A stretch of DNA of 64,000 bases from Silanimonas sp. (GCA_026005095.1 BPKK01000012.1:1-64000); one strand, 5' to 3'; positions 40,829-49,391 are shown, counted from the first letter of the stretch. Made by a program: numbers and translations. Notes: generated from the sequence alone by a model not told the origin.

Positions 40829-41649
40829 GGCGGGGTCTCGTCGTGGAATGCAGTGGGGAACGGCGGAAGGAAGCCGTCGAACAGAGCGGCGTCGGGAACG
40901 ACGGCCATCGCGCGATCACGCGCCTCGGCATCGACGAGCAGGCCGTCGCGCAGTGACTGCGCGAAGGCGGCCGCGCGGGTTGGTGCGAGGCTGTCGCAGC
41001 CCGGGTCAAGCAGTTCGCCCAGCGTGGGTGCGTGGCGTGCGGTGTCGAGTAGCGATCGAACGGCGTCGTCGATGGGCTCCACGCGGATGGCGTGACCATC
41101 GCGACGCACCAGCGTGATCTCCGTATTCCAGACGAGTCTGTCCGGGACGTCCGTGCCGTTCTGCATCGCCCACAGTGTGCGCGCCGGGAAGGGCGAGCCG
41201 TGCAGCCCTACGCTGGGGTGCAGGGCAATCCGGCGCATCGCGAGTGCGTCGAGGTCGGTGTTGGATAGCGAGGCCACGCTCAGGGCGGGCACGTCGGCCG
41301 CGTGCCAAGCGCGGCGTCGCAGGCCGTCGAGCCGGGCGACGTCGGCGAGATAGGGCAGCGCTGCGACCGGGCCGAAGCCCTCGAGGAACTCGGCGAAGCC
41401 GGCACCGTATGCCAGCAGCACCGGATGCGACGGCGGACGCCGGCGCACGAACTCGGTCGCCATCGCCGAGAAAAATTCGGGCCCGACCAGTCGCTCGATG
41501 GAGGGAAAGCCCTCCGCCAAGGCACGCACGAGGCTCGACATCACCGTATTGCGATGCACATCGAAGCGGGGCGGGGCCGCTACGGCGGGGTCGAGCAGGG
41601 CGGTCGCCAGTCCAGACAGCGTGGAACGTGGCGCTGAGGCGGCGGCCAT
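40825..41649 (-). CDS. DUF2063 partner protein (BufC/HvfC type), cassette 1
   Basis: 274 residues. The N-terminal DUF2063 domain (about 8-95) reads VHRNTVMSSLVRALAEGFPSIERLVG, the conserved N-x9-L-x3-FP-x2 pattern, followed by YLADVARLDGLRRRAWHA. In studied systems this protein forms a complex with the DUF692/MNIO enzyme and helps recognise the precursor. The ATG at 41649 shares one base with the preceding stop (TGATG), indicating tight coupling to the MNIO gene. The old label 'putative DNA-binding' for this family should not be taken literally. Confidence 0.9.
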   Translation of the reverse strand: MAAASAPRSTLSGLATALLDPAVAAPPRFDVHRNTVMSSLVRALAEGFPSIERLVGPEFFSAMATEFVRRRPPSHPVLLAYGAGFAEFLEGFGPVAALPYLADVARLDGLRRRAWHAADVPALSVASLSNTDLDALAMRRIALHPSVGLHGSPFPARTLWAMQNGTDVPDRLVWNTEITLVRRDGHAIRVEPIDDAVRSLLDTARHAPTLGELLDPGCDSLAPTRAAAFAQSLRDGLLVDAEARDRAMAVVPDAALFDGFLPPFPTAFHDETPP

Positions 41650-42500
41650 CAATCCGCCCTCATCGCATGGCGGCGTTGGAGCGTGCGCGCAGTGCGGGCT
41701 TCACCGGCCAGGACGTCGAACGAAGGCACATCGGTGTCCCACTCGACCAGCGTCGGCAAGGGGGCAACACGCGTCATCACGAGGGCATACAGCGACCATG
41801 CCTCATCGCCGACGACCGAGCCATGGTCGTCGATGCGCAGCAGCGTGCCGTCGCCAAGGGCCTGGATGGTGTGGCCGGCGAGATGGATCTCGCCGACCGC
41901 ATGCAACGGGTAGCGGTCGAGGTAGCGTGCTGGCGAATCGCCGCGGTTGTACTGGCTGACCACCACGTTGTTGAGGTCGAGCAGTAGGCCACAGCCGCTG
42001 CGTGCCACCAGTTCGGCGAGGAAGGCGGCCTCTTCCATCGCACTGCCGGCCAGCGCGACATAGGTCGAGGGGTTCTCGATCAAGACGCGGCGTTGCAGGC
42101 GCTCCTGAAGCCGATCGACGTGGCGCACGACGCGGTCGAGCGTGGCCGCGTCGTAGGCGATCGGCAGCAGGTCGTTGAAGAACACGCCACCGTGCGTCGA
42201 CCAGGCCAGATGTTCCGAAACGATGGCCGGCTCGAAGCGCGCCACCACGCGGGCAAGGCGCTCGAGATGGCGTTCGTCAAGCGCTTCCTCCCCGCCGATC
42301 GACAGCCCGACGCCGTGCAGCGAGAGGGCGAACTCGCTGCGGACGGCGTCGATCCGGGCATGTACCGGCCCGCCCGCACCCATCAGGTTCTCGGCGTGGA
42401 CTTCGATGAAGTCGAGGTCCCGGCCGTCGGCCAGCAGCGCGTCCGCGTGCACCGGCTTGAAGCCAATCCCGATGCCGTTCGGTAGCGTGCTGGTCGTCAT
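41649..42500 (-). CDS. MNIO (DUF692) RiPP maturase (BufB type), cassette 1
   Basis: 283 residues, TIM-barrel multinuclear non-heme iron oxidase family. Family segments: [72 protein letters not shown] and LVEWDTDVPSF; these supply the His, Glu, Asp and Asn iron ligands of the family. MNIO enzymes oxidise cysteines of a precursor peptide, in bufferins to thiooxazole-type rings. It lies 32 bases after the Cys-containing precursor gene, its presumed substrate. Confidence 0.93.
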   Translation of the reverse strand: MTTSTLPNGIGIGFKPVHADALLADGRDLDFIEVHAENLMGAGGPVHARIDAVRSEFALSLHGVGLSIGGEEALDERHLERLARVVARFEPAIVSEHLAWSTHGGVFFNDLLPIAYDAATLDRVVRHVDRLQERLQRRVLIENPSTYVALAGSAMEEAAFLAELVARSGCGLLLDLNNVVVSQYNRGDSPARYLDRYPLHAVGEIHLAGHTIQALGDGTLLRIDDHGSVVGDEAWSLYALVMTRVAPLPTLVEWDTDVPSFDVLAGEARTARTLQRRHAMRAD

Positions 42501-42532
42501 CGGGATGAGCGGCAGCGGCTGGTGCGCGGAAC

Positions 42533-42823
42533 TCAGCGACCGGCGATCGGCGTCAGCGAGCCCTTACCCTTCGGCGTCTCGATGCTGGTGCAGGTGCCGG
42601 CTGGAACCAGTTTCCATGCGTTGCCCTGGTAGTCGATCTTCGACGTGCCGGCACAGGTGGTGCCGGGGCCTGCGGCGCAGTCGTTCTCGCCGGCCTTGGC
42701 GACGCCGTAGCACTTCTCCTTGCCACCGCGGGGTGCCTCTTCGGCTGCGGTCGGCGTGGTGAGGGTACCCAGCGTCAGGACGGTGGCGAGGGTGAGAGCG
42801 AACGAGGGAGCGGTGCGATTCAT
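42533..42823 (-). CDS. Bufferin-type precursor, DUF2282 (BufA1 type)
   Basis: 96 residues: a signal peptide ([20 protein letters not shown]) and a short mature part with four cysteines, [20 protein letters not shown] and VPAGTC, plus the DUF2282 hallmark [12 protein letters not shown]. This is the bufferin-1 pattern, a copper-buffering RiPP exported to the periplasm in Caulobacter. The core cysteines are expected to be modified by the adjacent MNIO enzyme. An ECF-type promoter lies 65 bases upstream. First gene of cassette 1 (precursor, MNIO, DUF2063, DoxX). Confidence 0.92.
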   Translation of the reverse strand: MNRTAPSFALTLATVLTLGTLTTPTAAEEAPRGGKEKCYGVAKAGENDCAAGPGTTCAGTSKIDYQGNAWKLVPAGTCTSIETPKGKGSLTPIAGR

Positions 42824-42888
42824 GGCGATGTCCTTCGGGGGTGTCGGGATGGTGTGGCGCGCAGCAGTGATCTACCGTGCGCTTCCAA

Positions 42889-42917
42889 CCTACGTTGAGG
42901 GAGCGTCAACGGTTACA
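42889..42917 (-). promoter_or_regulatory. ECF (SigF-type) promoter of bufferin cassette 1
   Basis: On the minus strand: TGTAACC (-35, 42917-42911), 16-base spacer, CGTAGG (-10, 42894-42889), leaving a leader of about 55 bases before the precursor ATG at 42823. The same layout occurs before the second precursor and before the sigma gene. The Caulobacter SigF consensus is GTAACC-N16-CGAA. Confidence 0.85.
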
Positions 42918-42948
42918 GTCATGGGCGAAAAGCGCCTGAAAGGCGACG
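42911..42948 (-). repeat. 38-bp element upstream of bufferin promoter 1
   Basis: From the -35 outward, 38 bases match the corresponding block of promoter 2 (45457-45494) at 31 positions, whereas the two 16-base spacers are unrelated. Conserved words on the plus strand are GGTTACAG, CATGG, GAAAAG and TGAAAGGCG. It may be an activator or UP-type element. Confidence 0.7.
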
Positions 42949-43353
42949 GCCTGGACGAGCTGCGCTGGGCAGATCCGCGAGATCGAGGCGCCGAGGCTCA
43001 CCGCCTTCCCGACAGCGAACCCGCATAGCCTCGTCGCGACCGCTTCTTCGGGCTGCCGACTGCTTTGCTGCCACGTGCTGCCGGCCGATGCGGTTTTGGC
43101 TGCCCTCGTGCGCGCGTTGCCGAGCTCGATAGTCGTCGACCGGCGTGGGCGTGATGTGCTTCGACTGATGGGAGAGCCCATCGCCGCTGAAGCGACCGTC
43201 GTGTGGGCGATGGACGCTTCGCCGCCATCCGATCCATGAGTCGGCTGAGGCTGGCGCCGCAGAACAGGCTGAAGCACAGCAGCCACGCGATGAGCACGGC
43301 CCACGACGCGTGGCCTAGGCGTTGCAGCAGCGGTTCGCTGGGCGTCTTAGTCC
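42949..43353. other. Unassigned 405-base stretch between the bufferin cassettes
   Basis: No gene can be called. On the minus strand, directly after the DUF2063 stop, an open frame (to 42998) encodes one convincing membrane segment, HASWAVLIAWLLCFSLFC, then a basic tail, but there is no good start codon after the stop; its first ~40 codons have coding-like third positions. On the plus strand, 42940-43239 is open (containing SSIVVDRRGRDVLRLMGEP) but also lacks a usable start. It may hold a decayed gene, for example a lost DoxX equivalent. Confidence 0.4.
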
Positions 43354-44121
43354 TTACTCGATCCCGTGTTCGGCGGCCAGTCGGGCGACCCAGCCTTCGT
43401 CGATCCAAGAGAGCAGTGCCGGAGCCGCGATCTCGGGCGGGATCGGCGAGGCTCCTTCGGTGCAGGCCCCGGCCAGGGTCGCGCCGCTGCGGAGGCGCTC
43501 CAGGAGAAGGGCTTCATCGGCCGTCATGCTGCGGAAGAAGGTCTGTCCATCGCGGCGCCAGAACGCGATGGTGGTGATCGACCGGTCGGCCGCATCGTCC
43601 CACGGGGCCTCAGGTTCGCGCCAGCGCGCGATGGCCGCGGCCTCGACTTGTCCGGTGGCGAGCGCCGGCACCCACGCGACGCGGAGCCGGGCCCACGCCG
43701 CCACCGGCAGCGCGAGCAAATCTGCCCGATCGACCAGTTCGGCATCAGCGGCATCGAAGGCGCGGCGCAACCCGGCGTCGATCGTCGCCACGCCGGCAGC
43801 AGTCGCCAGTCGAGGGTCGCGAGCCCTCAGCCAATCCGGGAAGTCGAGGCCGTAGCGGTTCAGCGAGCGATCGCGCGGTGGATGGGTTTCGACGTAGGCC
43901 AGGGCCAGGGCATCGAAGGCGTCTTCACCCAGCATCCGCGCGCAGCGCTCGAACACCGAGGCCAGGGCCTCGACGAGCCGTCGCCGGTAGGCATTGGCAT
44001 AGACCGAGAGCCGCTGCTCTATCGTGAAATGCGGCGTACCGAAGATGTCGACCTCCGCTTTCGCCGCACCAGAGAGCACGGTGTCGAGGAAGCGCTGCTG
44101 CAGTGACGCGAGCGCGCTCAT
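43354..44121 (-). CDS. DUF2063 partner protein (BufC/HvfC type), cassette 2
   Basis: 255 residues. DUF2063 domain at the N-terminus ([38 protein letters not shown] with the conserved Y-x-N-x-Y-x2-RL pattern, [19 protein letters not shown]). The C-terminal half is a winged-helix-like region ([19 protein letters not shown]). ATG 44121 overlaps the MNIO stop (ATGA). It differs widely from its cassette-1 counterpart; each presumably pairs with its own maturase. Confidence 0.9.
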   Translation of the reverse strand: MSALASLQQRFLDTVLSGAAKAEVDIFGTPHFTIEQRLSVYANAYRRRLVEALASVFERCARMLGEDAFDALALAYVETHPPRDRSLNRYGLDFPDWLRARDPRLATAAGVATIDAGLRRAFDAADAELVDRADLLALPVAAWARLRVAWVPALATGQVEAAAIARWREPEAPWDDAADRSITTIAFWRRDGQTFFRSMTADEALLLERLRSGATLAGACTEGASPIPPEIAAPALLSWIDEGWVARLAAEHGIE

Positions 44122-44981
44122 GGGGCAAGCGATTTGAGGGCATCGGCCTCGATGTGGCGCGCAATGCCCAGCTCGGCTTCGAGGTCCTGCAGCGACGGGA
44201 TATGGTCGTCGCGCTCGATCATCGTGGCGCGACCGCCGGTGCGCTCGACAAACATGCGGTACAGCGCCCACACCGGGTCGGCGACCGCTGCATCATGGGT
44301 GTCGATCAGGTAGCCGTCGCGGACGGTATGGCCGGCTAGGTGCACCTGTTGCACGCGGTCCAGCGGCACGCCGTCGAGGAAGTCGAGTGCATCGAAGCCG
44401 TGGTTCACCGCGCTGACGTGGATGTTGTTCAAGTCGAGCAGCAAGAGGCAATCGGTCTCTTGGCATAGCGCGTCGAGGAAGGCCCATTCGGTCATCTCGT
44501 CCTCGCGGAACACCACGTAGCTGGAGACGTTCTCCAGCACGAGACGCCGGCCAAGCAGGTCCTGCACCTGCCGCACGCGGGCGGCGACGTGCCGCACGGC
44601 TTCGGCGGTGTACGGCAGCGGCAGCAGGTCGTGGGCGTGGATGCCACCATGGCCGCCCCAGCAGACATGGTCGGAGACCCACAGCGGCTCGACGCGCGCG
44701 GCCAGCGCTTTCAGGCGCTTCAGGTAATCGAGGTCGAGCGGGTCACTGCCCCCGATCGAGAGCGTCACCCCGTGCATCGCCATCGGGTAGTCGGCACGGA
44801 TTCGGTCCAGCCATTGCAGCGGCTTTCCGCCGTCGACCATGAAGTTCTCGGAGATGATCTCAAGCCAGTCGACGTCGCGTATCGACTCGGCAAAATCAGC
44901 ATAGTGCTGTGGCCTCAAGCCAAGGCCAAAACCCGGCGATCGACAGAGGTGGGGCGTGCAGGATGTCATCGGCATCAGCAT
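44118..44981 (-). CDS. MNIO (DUF692) RiPP maturase (BufB type), cassette 2
   Basis: 287 residues. DUF692 landmarks: [86 protein letters not shown] and [11 protein letters not shown]. Metal ligands expected for a diiron/triiron MNIO are all present. It lies 48 bases after the second precursor. Starts at 44975 and 44969 are also in frame, so the exact N-terminus is uncertain. Divergence from the cassette-1 enzyme fits the different cysteine pattern of the two precursors. Confidence 0.93.
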   Translation of the reverse strand: MLMPMTSCTPHLCRSPGFGLGLRPQHYADFAESIRDVDWLEIISENFMVDGGKPLQWLDRIRADYPMAMHGVTLSIGGSDPLDLDYLKRLKALAARVEPLWVSDHVCWGGHGGIHAHDLLPLPYTAEAVRHVAARVRQVQDLLGRRLVLENVSSYVVFREDEMTEWAFLDALCQETDCLLLLDLNNIHVSAVNHGFDALDFLDGVPLDRVQQVHLAGHTVRDGYLIDTHDAAVADPVWALYRMFVERTGGRATMIERDDHIPSLQDLEAELGIARHIEADALKSLAP

Positions 44982-45029
44982 TCCCGGTGGCAGTGGCCGG
45001 CCCGGAGGGCCGGCCCTGCGCGGACGTAA

Positions 45030-45311
45030 TCAGCGTTCGGCGATGTCGCCGATGGTGCCGTCCTTTTCTAGGCATTCCTTGGCCGTGATGGCCTTGAAGC
45101 CGTGGCCAGCGCACTCCGCATTACCCTTGCAGGCATGCTCGGTGGTCTTGCAATCGTTCTGGCCCTTGCAGGCGGTGATGCCATAACAGTGGACGGTGTC
45201 GGTGGCGGCAATGGCGGCACCGGAGCTGCCCTTCGGGGCTTCTGCGGCGGCCGCAGCGAAGGCGGTCGCGAAGGTGGCGGCGAAAGCGGCGAGCGAGAGT
45301 GAGGTTTTCAT
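45030..45311 (-). CDS. Bufferin-type precursor with six cysteines (BufA2 type)
   Basis: 93 residues: a signal peptide (LSLAAFAATFATAFAAAAA) and a mature part with six cysteines in the order HCYGITACKG, QNDCKTTEHACKG, NAECAGHGF, KECLEKDG. The repeated C-K-G / N-x-C pattern is that of the second bufferin family. MNIO-modified cysteines are the expected copper ligands. The ATG at 45311 was chosen for the signal peptide; the frame is open farther upstream but crosses the promoter. First gene of cassette 2. Confidence 0.9.
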   Translation of the reverse strand: MKTSLSLAAFAATFATAFAAAAAEAPKGSSGAAIAATDTVHCYGITACKGQNDCKTTEHACKGNAECAGHGFKAITAKECLEKDGTIGDIAER

Positions 45312-45434
45312 CGGAAACGTCCTGTGGGCGAGCGCATGGGTGGAAGGGGCTCGCCCGGCATGGGCGCTCCCCGGTGGCGAGGCTGGTGGCGTGATCCCGA
45401 AGGGACGGCGTAGTCGATCACCTCGCGAATTCAC

Positions 45435-45463
45435 CCTACGTCTGCCTGGTGAGCCCGGTTACA
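45435..45463 (-). promoter_or_regulatory. ECF (SigF-type) promoter of bufferin cassette 2
   Basis: On the minus strand: TGTAACC (45463-45457), 16-base spacer, CGTAGG (45440-45435). Both boxes are identical to those of cassette 1 although the spacer sequence differs completely. The leader to the precursor ATG is about 115 bases, longer than in cassette 1. Confidence 0.85.
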
Positions 45464-45494
45464 GCCATGGATGAAAAGAGTGTGAAAGGCGGCG
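45457..45494 (-). repeat. 38-bp element upstream of bufferin promoter 2
   Basis: Counterpart of the block at 42911-42948, with 31 of 38 identities running outward from the -35 box. Confidence 0.7.
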
Positions 45495-45830
45495 TGAGAT
45501 GCCCATGCAGCGGCCACAGCCGCGTTGCGAGATCCGTCTCACACTGCCTCGAGCTGGAATCCCGGATTGAGGCCGGACACTTCGGCGAAGTCGCCGATCT
45601 TCGCGCGCCCCATGGGTGCATACGGTGTTCTCGGCAGACTCCCGGTATTCCGCCACCGGTGCTGCACTCGCCGGCGATATCGCGCGCGGTCTCTATTACG
45701 CCTGCAATCTCGGAAAGCTTTTGGATTTCTTGGTCTGGTTCGAGTTCGAACCTTCGCAGGACACACGCTTCGATGCGCTGCCTGCTCGGGACGCGGTCCG
45801 GAGTGTCCTGCGGACAGATGCCATAGAAGA
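45495..45830. other. Unassigned 336-base stretch upstream of cassette 2
   Basis: No gene is called. Base composition is visibly less GC-rich than the surroundings. A plus-strand frame from 45616 (MHTVFSADSRYSATG, then GLYYACNLGKLLDFLVWFEF) runs through the hppA terminator and into hppA antisense, so it is unlikely to be a gene. On the minus strand a frame ending at 45539 has a protein-like tail (KIGDFAEVSGLNPGFQLEAV). It may be a remnant. Confidence 0.3.
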
Positions 45831-45858
45831 ACGAAGCCCCGGATTCCCGGGGCTTCGT
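45831..45858 (-). terminator. Intrinsic terminator of hppA
   Basis: ACGAAGCCCCGG (45831-45842) and CCGGGGCTTCGT (45847-45858) form a perfect 12-bp stem with a 4-base loop. Read on the minus strand it is followed by TCTTCTAT, and it lies 48 bases past the hppA stop. Confidence 0.85.
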
Positions 45859-45906
45859 GTTCCAACCGCGCAGCCGAGCCGCGCCGCGTTTCCGATCAAT
45901 CCGTCA

Positions 45907-47943
45907 TCAGAGCAGCGGCACCAGCAGCAGGGCGACGATGTTGATGATCTTGATGAGCGGGTTGATGGCCGGGCCTGCGGTGTCCTTGTAAGGGTCGCCC
46001 ACGGTATCGCCGGTCACCGCGGCTTTGTGGGCGTCAGAGCCCTTGCCGCCGTGGTGGCCTTCCTCGATGTATTTCTTGGCATTGTCCCAGGCCCCGCCGC
46101 CGGTGCACATCGAGATCGCCACGAACAGGCCGGTGACGATGGTGCCCATCAAGAGGCCGCCGAGCGCGGCCGGCCCCAGCAGCAGACCGACCAGAAGCGG
46201 CACCACCAGCGGCAGCATCGAGGGGAAGATCATCTCCTTGATGGCTGATTTGGTGAGCAGGTCCACCGCCTTGTCGTACTCAGGCTTTCCGGTGCCCTCC
46301 ATGATCCCGGCGATCTCACGGAACTGGCGCCGCACCTCCTCCACCACACTACCGGCAGCGCGGCCGACTGCCTGCATGGCGTAGGCACCAAACAGGTAGG
46401 GGATCATGCCGCCGATCAGCAGTCCGATCAGCACCTCCGGCTTGTTGATCGAGAAGTCGATGACGCCGGCGCCGAACTTCTCGTCCAGCTTGTGCGAGTA
46501 GTCGGCGAACAGCACCAGCGCAGCAAGGCCCGCCGAGCCGATGGCATAGCCCTTGGTGACCGCCTTGGTGGTGTTGCCGACCGCGTCCAGCGCATCCGTG
46601 GTCTTGCGGATTTCCTTGTCGAGGCTGGACATCTCGGCGATGCCGCCCGCGTTGTCGGTGATCGGGCCATAGGCATCCAGCGCCACGATCATGCCGGCCA
46701 TCGACAGCATCGAGGTGGCGGCAATCGCGATGCCGAACAGGCCGCCCAGGCTATAGCAGCCCCAGATCGCTGCCGCCACCACCAATACCGGGGCGGCAGT
46801 GGACTTCATCGACACTGCAAGCCCGGCGATCACATTGGTGCCGTGGCCGGTCTCGGAGGCCTTCGCGACCTGCCGCACCGGGCCGAATTCGGTAGCGGTG
46901 TAGTACTCGGTGATCACCACCATGGCCGCCGTGAGAACGAGGCCGGCAAGCGCGCAGAGGAAGACCGGCAGCACCTTGCCGGTGGGCATCATCGCGTCGG
47001 TGACGAACCAGAAACCGATGGCTGCGAGCACTGCTGAGGCGACCAGCCCCTTGTACAGCGCCTTCATGATTCGGCCGTCACTTCCCACCTTGACGAAGAA
47101 GGTGCCGAGGATCGAGGCCACGATCGAGACCGCGCCGAGCACCAGCGGGTAGAGCACGCCGGAGAAGCCATAGGTGCTGAAGTAGATGCCGGCGATCAGC
47201 ATCGCGGCGATGATGGTGACGGCATAGGTCTCGAACAGGTCGGCGGCCATGCCAGCGCAGTCGCCCACGTTGTCGCCCACGTTGTCAGCGATGACTGCCG
47301 GATTGCGCGGGTCGTCCTCGGGGATGCCGGCCTCGACCTTGCCCACGAGATCGGCGCCCACATCGGCGCCTTTGGTGAAGATGCCGCCGCCGAGCCGGGC
47401 GAAGATCGAGATCAGCGAACTGCCGAAGGCGAGACCGATCATCGGCTGCAGGGCCTTCTTCACCGCCGCCTCGCTGCCCGCCGCGCCGCCCACCAGCCAG
47501 AAGTAGCCGGCTACACCAAGCAGCCCAAGGCCGACCACCAGCAAGCCGGTGATGGCGCCGCCTCGGAAGCTCACTGCCAGTGCGGCATCGAGGCCCTTTG
47601 TAGCCGCCTGGGTGGTGCGGACATTGGCGCGTACCGAGACGAACATGCCGATGAAACCGGCGACGCCCGAGAGTATGGCGCCGATGGCAAAGCCGATGGC
47701 CGTGGCCCAGCCGAGCTGTGGCACCAGGCCGATGACCAGGAAGAGCACGGTGCCAACGATGGCGATGGTGCTGTACTGCCGGCGCAGGTAGGCGCCCGCG
47801 CCCTCCTGGATCGCGGCGGCGATCTGCTGCATGCGGTCGTTGCCCGCGGGTTGCGCGAGGATCCAACGCGACGAGGCCACGCCATACACGATGGCCAGCG
47901 CCGCGCAGGCCAGCGCGATGGTGATTCCGTACTGCTCCAACAT
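45907..47943 (-). CDS. hppA: Membrane H+-translocating pyrophosphatase, K+-independent type
   Basis: 678 residues with about 16 hydrophobic segments. Pumps protons (possibly Na+ in relatives) across the inner membrane using PPi. Active-site segments: [20 protein letters not shown], the acidic [12 protein letters not shown], and a C-terminal [20 protein letters not shown]. The potassium-class determinant reads [10 protein letters not shown]; Lys in place of Ala marks the K+-independent class. ATG 47943 begins [21 protein letters not shown], the first helix. Ends in a strong terminator and stands alone. Confidence 0.96.
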   Translation of the reverse strand: MLEQYGITIALACAALAIVYGVASSRWILAQPAGNDRMQQIAAAIQEGAGAYLRRQYSTIAIVGTVLFLVIGLVPQLGWATAIGFAIGAILSGVAGFIGMFVSVRANVRTTQAATKGLDAALAVSFRGGAITGLLVVGLGLLGVAGYFWLVGGAAGSEAAVKKALQPMIGLAFGSSLISIFARLGGGIFTKGADVGADLVGKVEAGIPEDDPRNPAVIADNVGDNVGDCAGMAADLFETYAVTIIAAMLIAGIYFSTYGFSGVLYPLVLGAVSIVASILGTFFVKVGSDGRIMKALYKGLVASAVLAAIGFWFVTDAMMPTGKVLPVFLCALAGLVLTAAMVVITEYYTATEFGPVRQVAKASETGHGTNVIAGLAVSMKSTAAPVLVVAAAIWGCYSLGGLFGIAIAATSMLSMAGMIVALDAYGPITDNAGGIAEMSSLDKEIRKTTDALDAVGNTTKAVTKGYAIGSAGLAALVLFADYSHKLDEKFGAGVIDFSINKPEVLIGLLIGGMIPYLFGAYAMQAVGRAAGSVVEEVRRQFREIAGIMEGTGKPEYDKAVDLLTKSAIKEMIFPSMLPLVVPLLVGLLLGPAALGGLLMGTIVTGLFVAISMCTGGGAWDNAKKYIEEGHHGGKGSDAHKAAVTGDTVGDPYKDTAGPAINPLIKIINIVALLLVPLL

Positions 47944-48086
47944 CCTGACCTCCCCAGACTTCGGATTTGAACCCAGACACGAGAAGGCGGCCGGACGGCC
48001 GCCCGGGGACGAGTATTGCCGAAGGGGGGGCGGCGCGCTATGCCGCAATGCCGCGTGATGCGTGGTCGATTTGCTGCAATGCCGCA

Positions 48087-48728
48087 TCACCAGCGAAGCC
48101 ATCGCGAGGCGATGGCTTCGCTGGCGGCGACGGTGATCGCGATCGCGAGGCCGTACCAGAGCAGCACGTATCCCGGCTGGTCGGCCTGGCAGTGGAACGC
48201 GTAGGCGAAGGCGCCGAGGCTGCCGGCCGCCAACCCCACGGCCCGCGCGGCGCGGCGGGGGTTGGTCGGCGCCGCCCGACGCAACGCCCAGACAAAGCCG
48301 ACCGCGGGCAGTGCCGACAGCAGCGGAATGGCGGTCAGGCAGACCAGGATCGTCGGCGAGGTGAAGAGCGCCGCACGTGCGCCGTGGGGGGTCGCAAGCA
48401 CCGTCAGCAGCGTGGCGATCGCCAGCCAGCCCGGTGCCAGCCAGCGGGCATGCTCGATCGCGGATGCCGCGCGACCGGGAAGGCCCGCACGGATCGCCAC
48501 CGCGCTGCCGACCAGAGCGAGCAGGCCCAGCGCCCCCACCTTCTGTCCGAACAGCGGCGCGGCCACTGCGGCGCCAAGGTCAGGGCGAGGGCCCAGCACC
48601 GTGAGCATCAGGGCCAGGGCTGCCCCCAGGCCGACGAGGCCGGCAAGCCAGCCATCGCGGCGCGGATTCGTGTGCGGCAGAGCGTCGGGCTGGCGGGCCA
48701 GCAGGGCGATGAGGTCGTCGGTTTTCAT
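48087..48728 (-). CDS. DUF1109 (NrsF-type) membrane anti-sigma factor
   Basis: 213 residues with six predicted helices ([55 protein letters not shown], and three more). The N-terminus [17 protein letters not shown] is the cytosolic sigma-binding segment seen in DUF1109/NrsF proteins; two Cys residues (one in the ILVCLTAIP helix, one in AFHCQADQ) could sense metal or oxidant, as in Caulobacter NrsF. Its ATG overlaps the sigma stop (ATGA). Inferred role: hold the ECF sigma factor at the membrane until copper or a similar stress releases it. Confidence 0.9.
   Translation of the reverse strand: MKTDDLIALLARQPDALPHTNPRRDGWLAGLVGLGAALALMLTVLGPRPDLGAAVAAPLFGQKVGALGLLALVGSAVAIRAGLPGRAASAIEHARWLAPGWLAIATLLTVLATPHGARAALFTSPTILVCLTAIPLLSALPAVGFVWALRRAAPTNPRRAARAVGLAAGSLGAFAYAFHCQADQPGYVLLWYGLAIAITVAASEAIASRWLRW
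48090..48124 (-). repeat. Perfect 16-bp hairpin in the last codons of the anti-sigma gene
   Basis: CCAGCGAAGCCATCGC (48090-48105) and its exact reverse complement (48109-48124) are separated by three bases. The stem encodes the last 12 residues ([11 protein letters not shown] region) and stops one base short of the TGA. No T run follows, so it may stabilise the 3' end rather than terminate. Confidence 0.6.
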
Positions 48729-49330
48729 GGGATGTGTCCGTCGGCGGCGAGGCGCTTCGCGAGCGATTTCAGACCGCGGTGGATGCCGACTTTCACGGCG
48801 GAGACCGACAGCCCGGTCGCGGTGGCGGCATCTGCCACCGAGCGGCCCTCCAGTTTGACCAATTCGATGGGGCGCCGCTGCTTGTCAGGCAGATAGGCGA
48901 GCAGGACGTCGAGGTCGGCGCGCGCGGCGGGCTCGGCCGCGTCGGCCGGATCGGCGAAATCCTGGGTCTCGGCCAACAGGTCGAAGCTGAGTTCTCGGCC
49001 CGGCTGCCGCCGCCGCACGAGGTCGATCAGCTTATAGCGCGCAATAGCGTACAGCCATGGCTCGAAGGGCTGGTCCGCATCGTAGGTGTGCGCCTTGAGA
49101 TGTAGGGCCAGCAGGCATTCCTGCACCACGTCCTCGGTGTCACCCAGCAGGCTGGGCGCCATCCGCTGCAGTTTTCCCGCGGCAAAGCGGCGCAGCAGCT
49201 CCGCGCATCGGCGCAGGGCTTCGGCATAGCGACGCTCGTCGCCCGCACGACCCGCGCGGAACAGGAGGCCCAGCGGCGCGTCGGTCGAGTCGGGCAGGGT
49301 CATCGCGATGGGCAGAGCCAGGGCGGGCAT
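48725..49330 (-). CDS. ECF RNA polymerase sigma factor (SigF-like)
   Basis: 201 residues. Region 2 (about 20-100): LLGDTEDVVQECLLALHLKAH, EPWLYAIARYKLIDLVRRR. Region 4 (about 135-195): LPDKQRRPIELVKLEGRSVADAA, LSVSAVKVGIHRGLKSLAKRL. Paired with a DUF1109 anti-sigma factor. A promoter of the same type as those before the two bufferin operons lies 28 bases upstream, so it should activate its own transcription and both cassettes. No anti-sigma ZAS domain is fused. Start ATG 49330; an internal ATG at 49303 is possible. Confidence 0.93.
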   Translation of the reverse strand: MPALALPIAMTLPDSTDAPLGLLFRAGRAGDERRYAEALRRCAELLRRFAAGKLQRMAPSLLGDTEDVVQECLLALHLKAHTYDADQPFEPWLYAIARYKLIDLVRRRQPGRELSFDLLAETQDFADPADAAEPAARADLDVLLAYLPDKQRRPIELVKLEGRSVADAATATGLSVSAVKVGIHRGLKSLAKRLAADGHIP

Positions 49331-49357
49331 GGGCGTCGGCGGGACGGGTCTCTCTCT

Positions 49358-49386
49358 CTTTCGTGTCCCGAAGGCCGCCGGTTACA
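49358..49386 (-). promoter_or_regulatory. ECF (SigF-type) autoregulatory promoter of the sigma operon
   Basis: On the minus strand: TGTAACC (49386-49380), 16-base spacer, CGAAAG (49363-49358), 28 bases before the sigma ATG. A second TGTAACC lies exactly 10 bases upstream (49396-49390) and overlaps the stop codon of the upstream GGDEF-EAL gene. Confidence 0.85.
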
Positions 49387-49391
49387 GCCGG

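Noticed and set aside
42720-43028. Plus-strand frame through the bufferin 1 promoter
   Set aside because: It opposes the precursor gene and its promoter; the translation has no domain, and similarity to the matching frame near cassette 2 stops after nine residues.
45616-46248. Plus-strand frame beginning MHTVFSADSRYSATG
   Set aside because: It runs through the hppA terminator and 340 bases of hppA antisense; only the first ~60 residues look protein-like.
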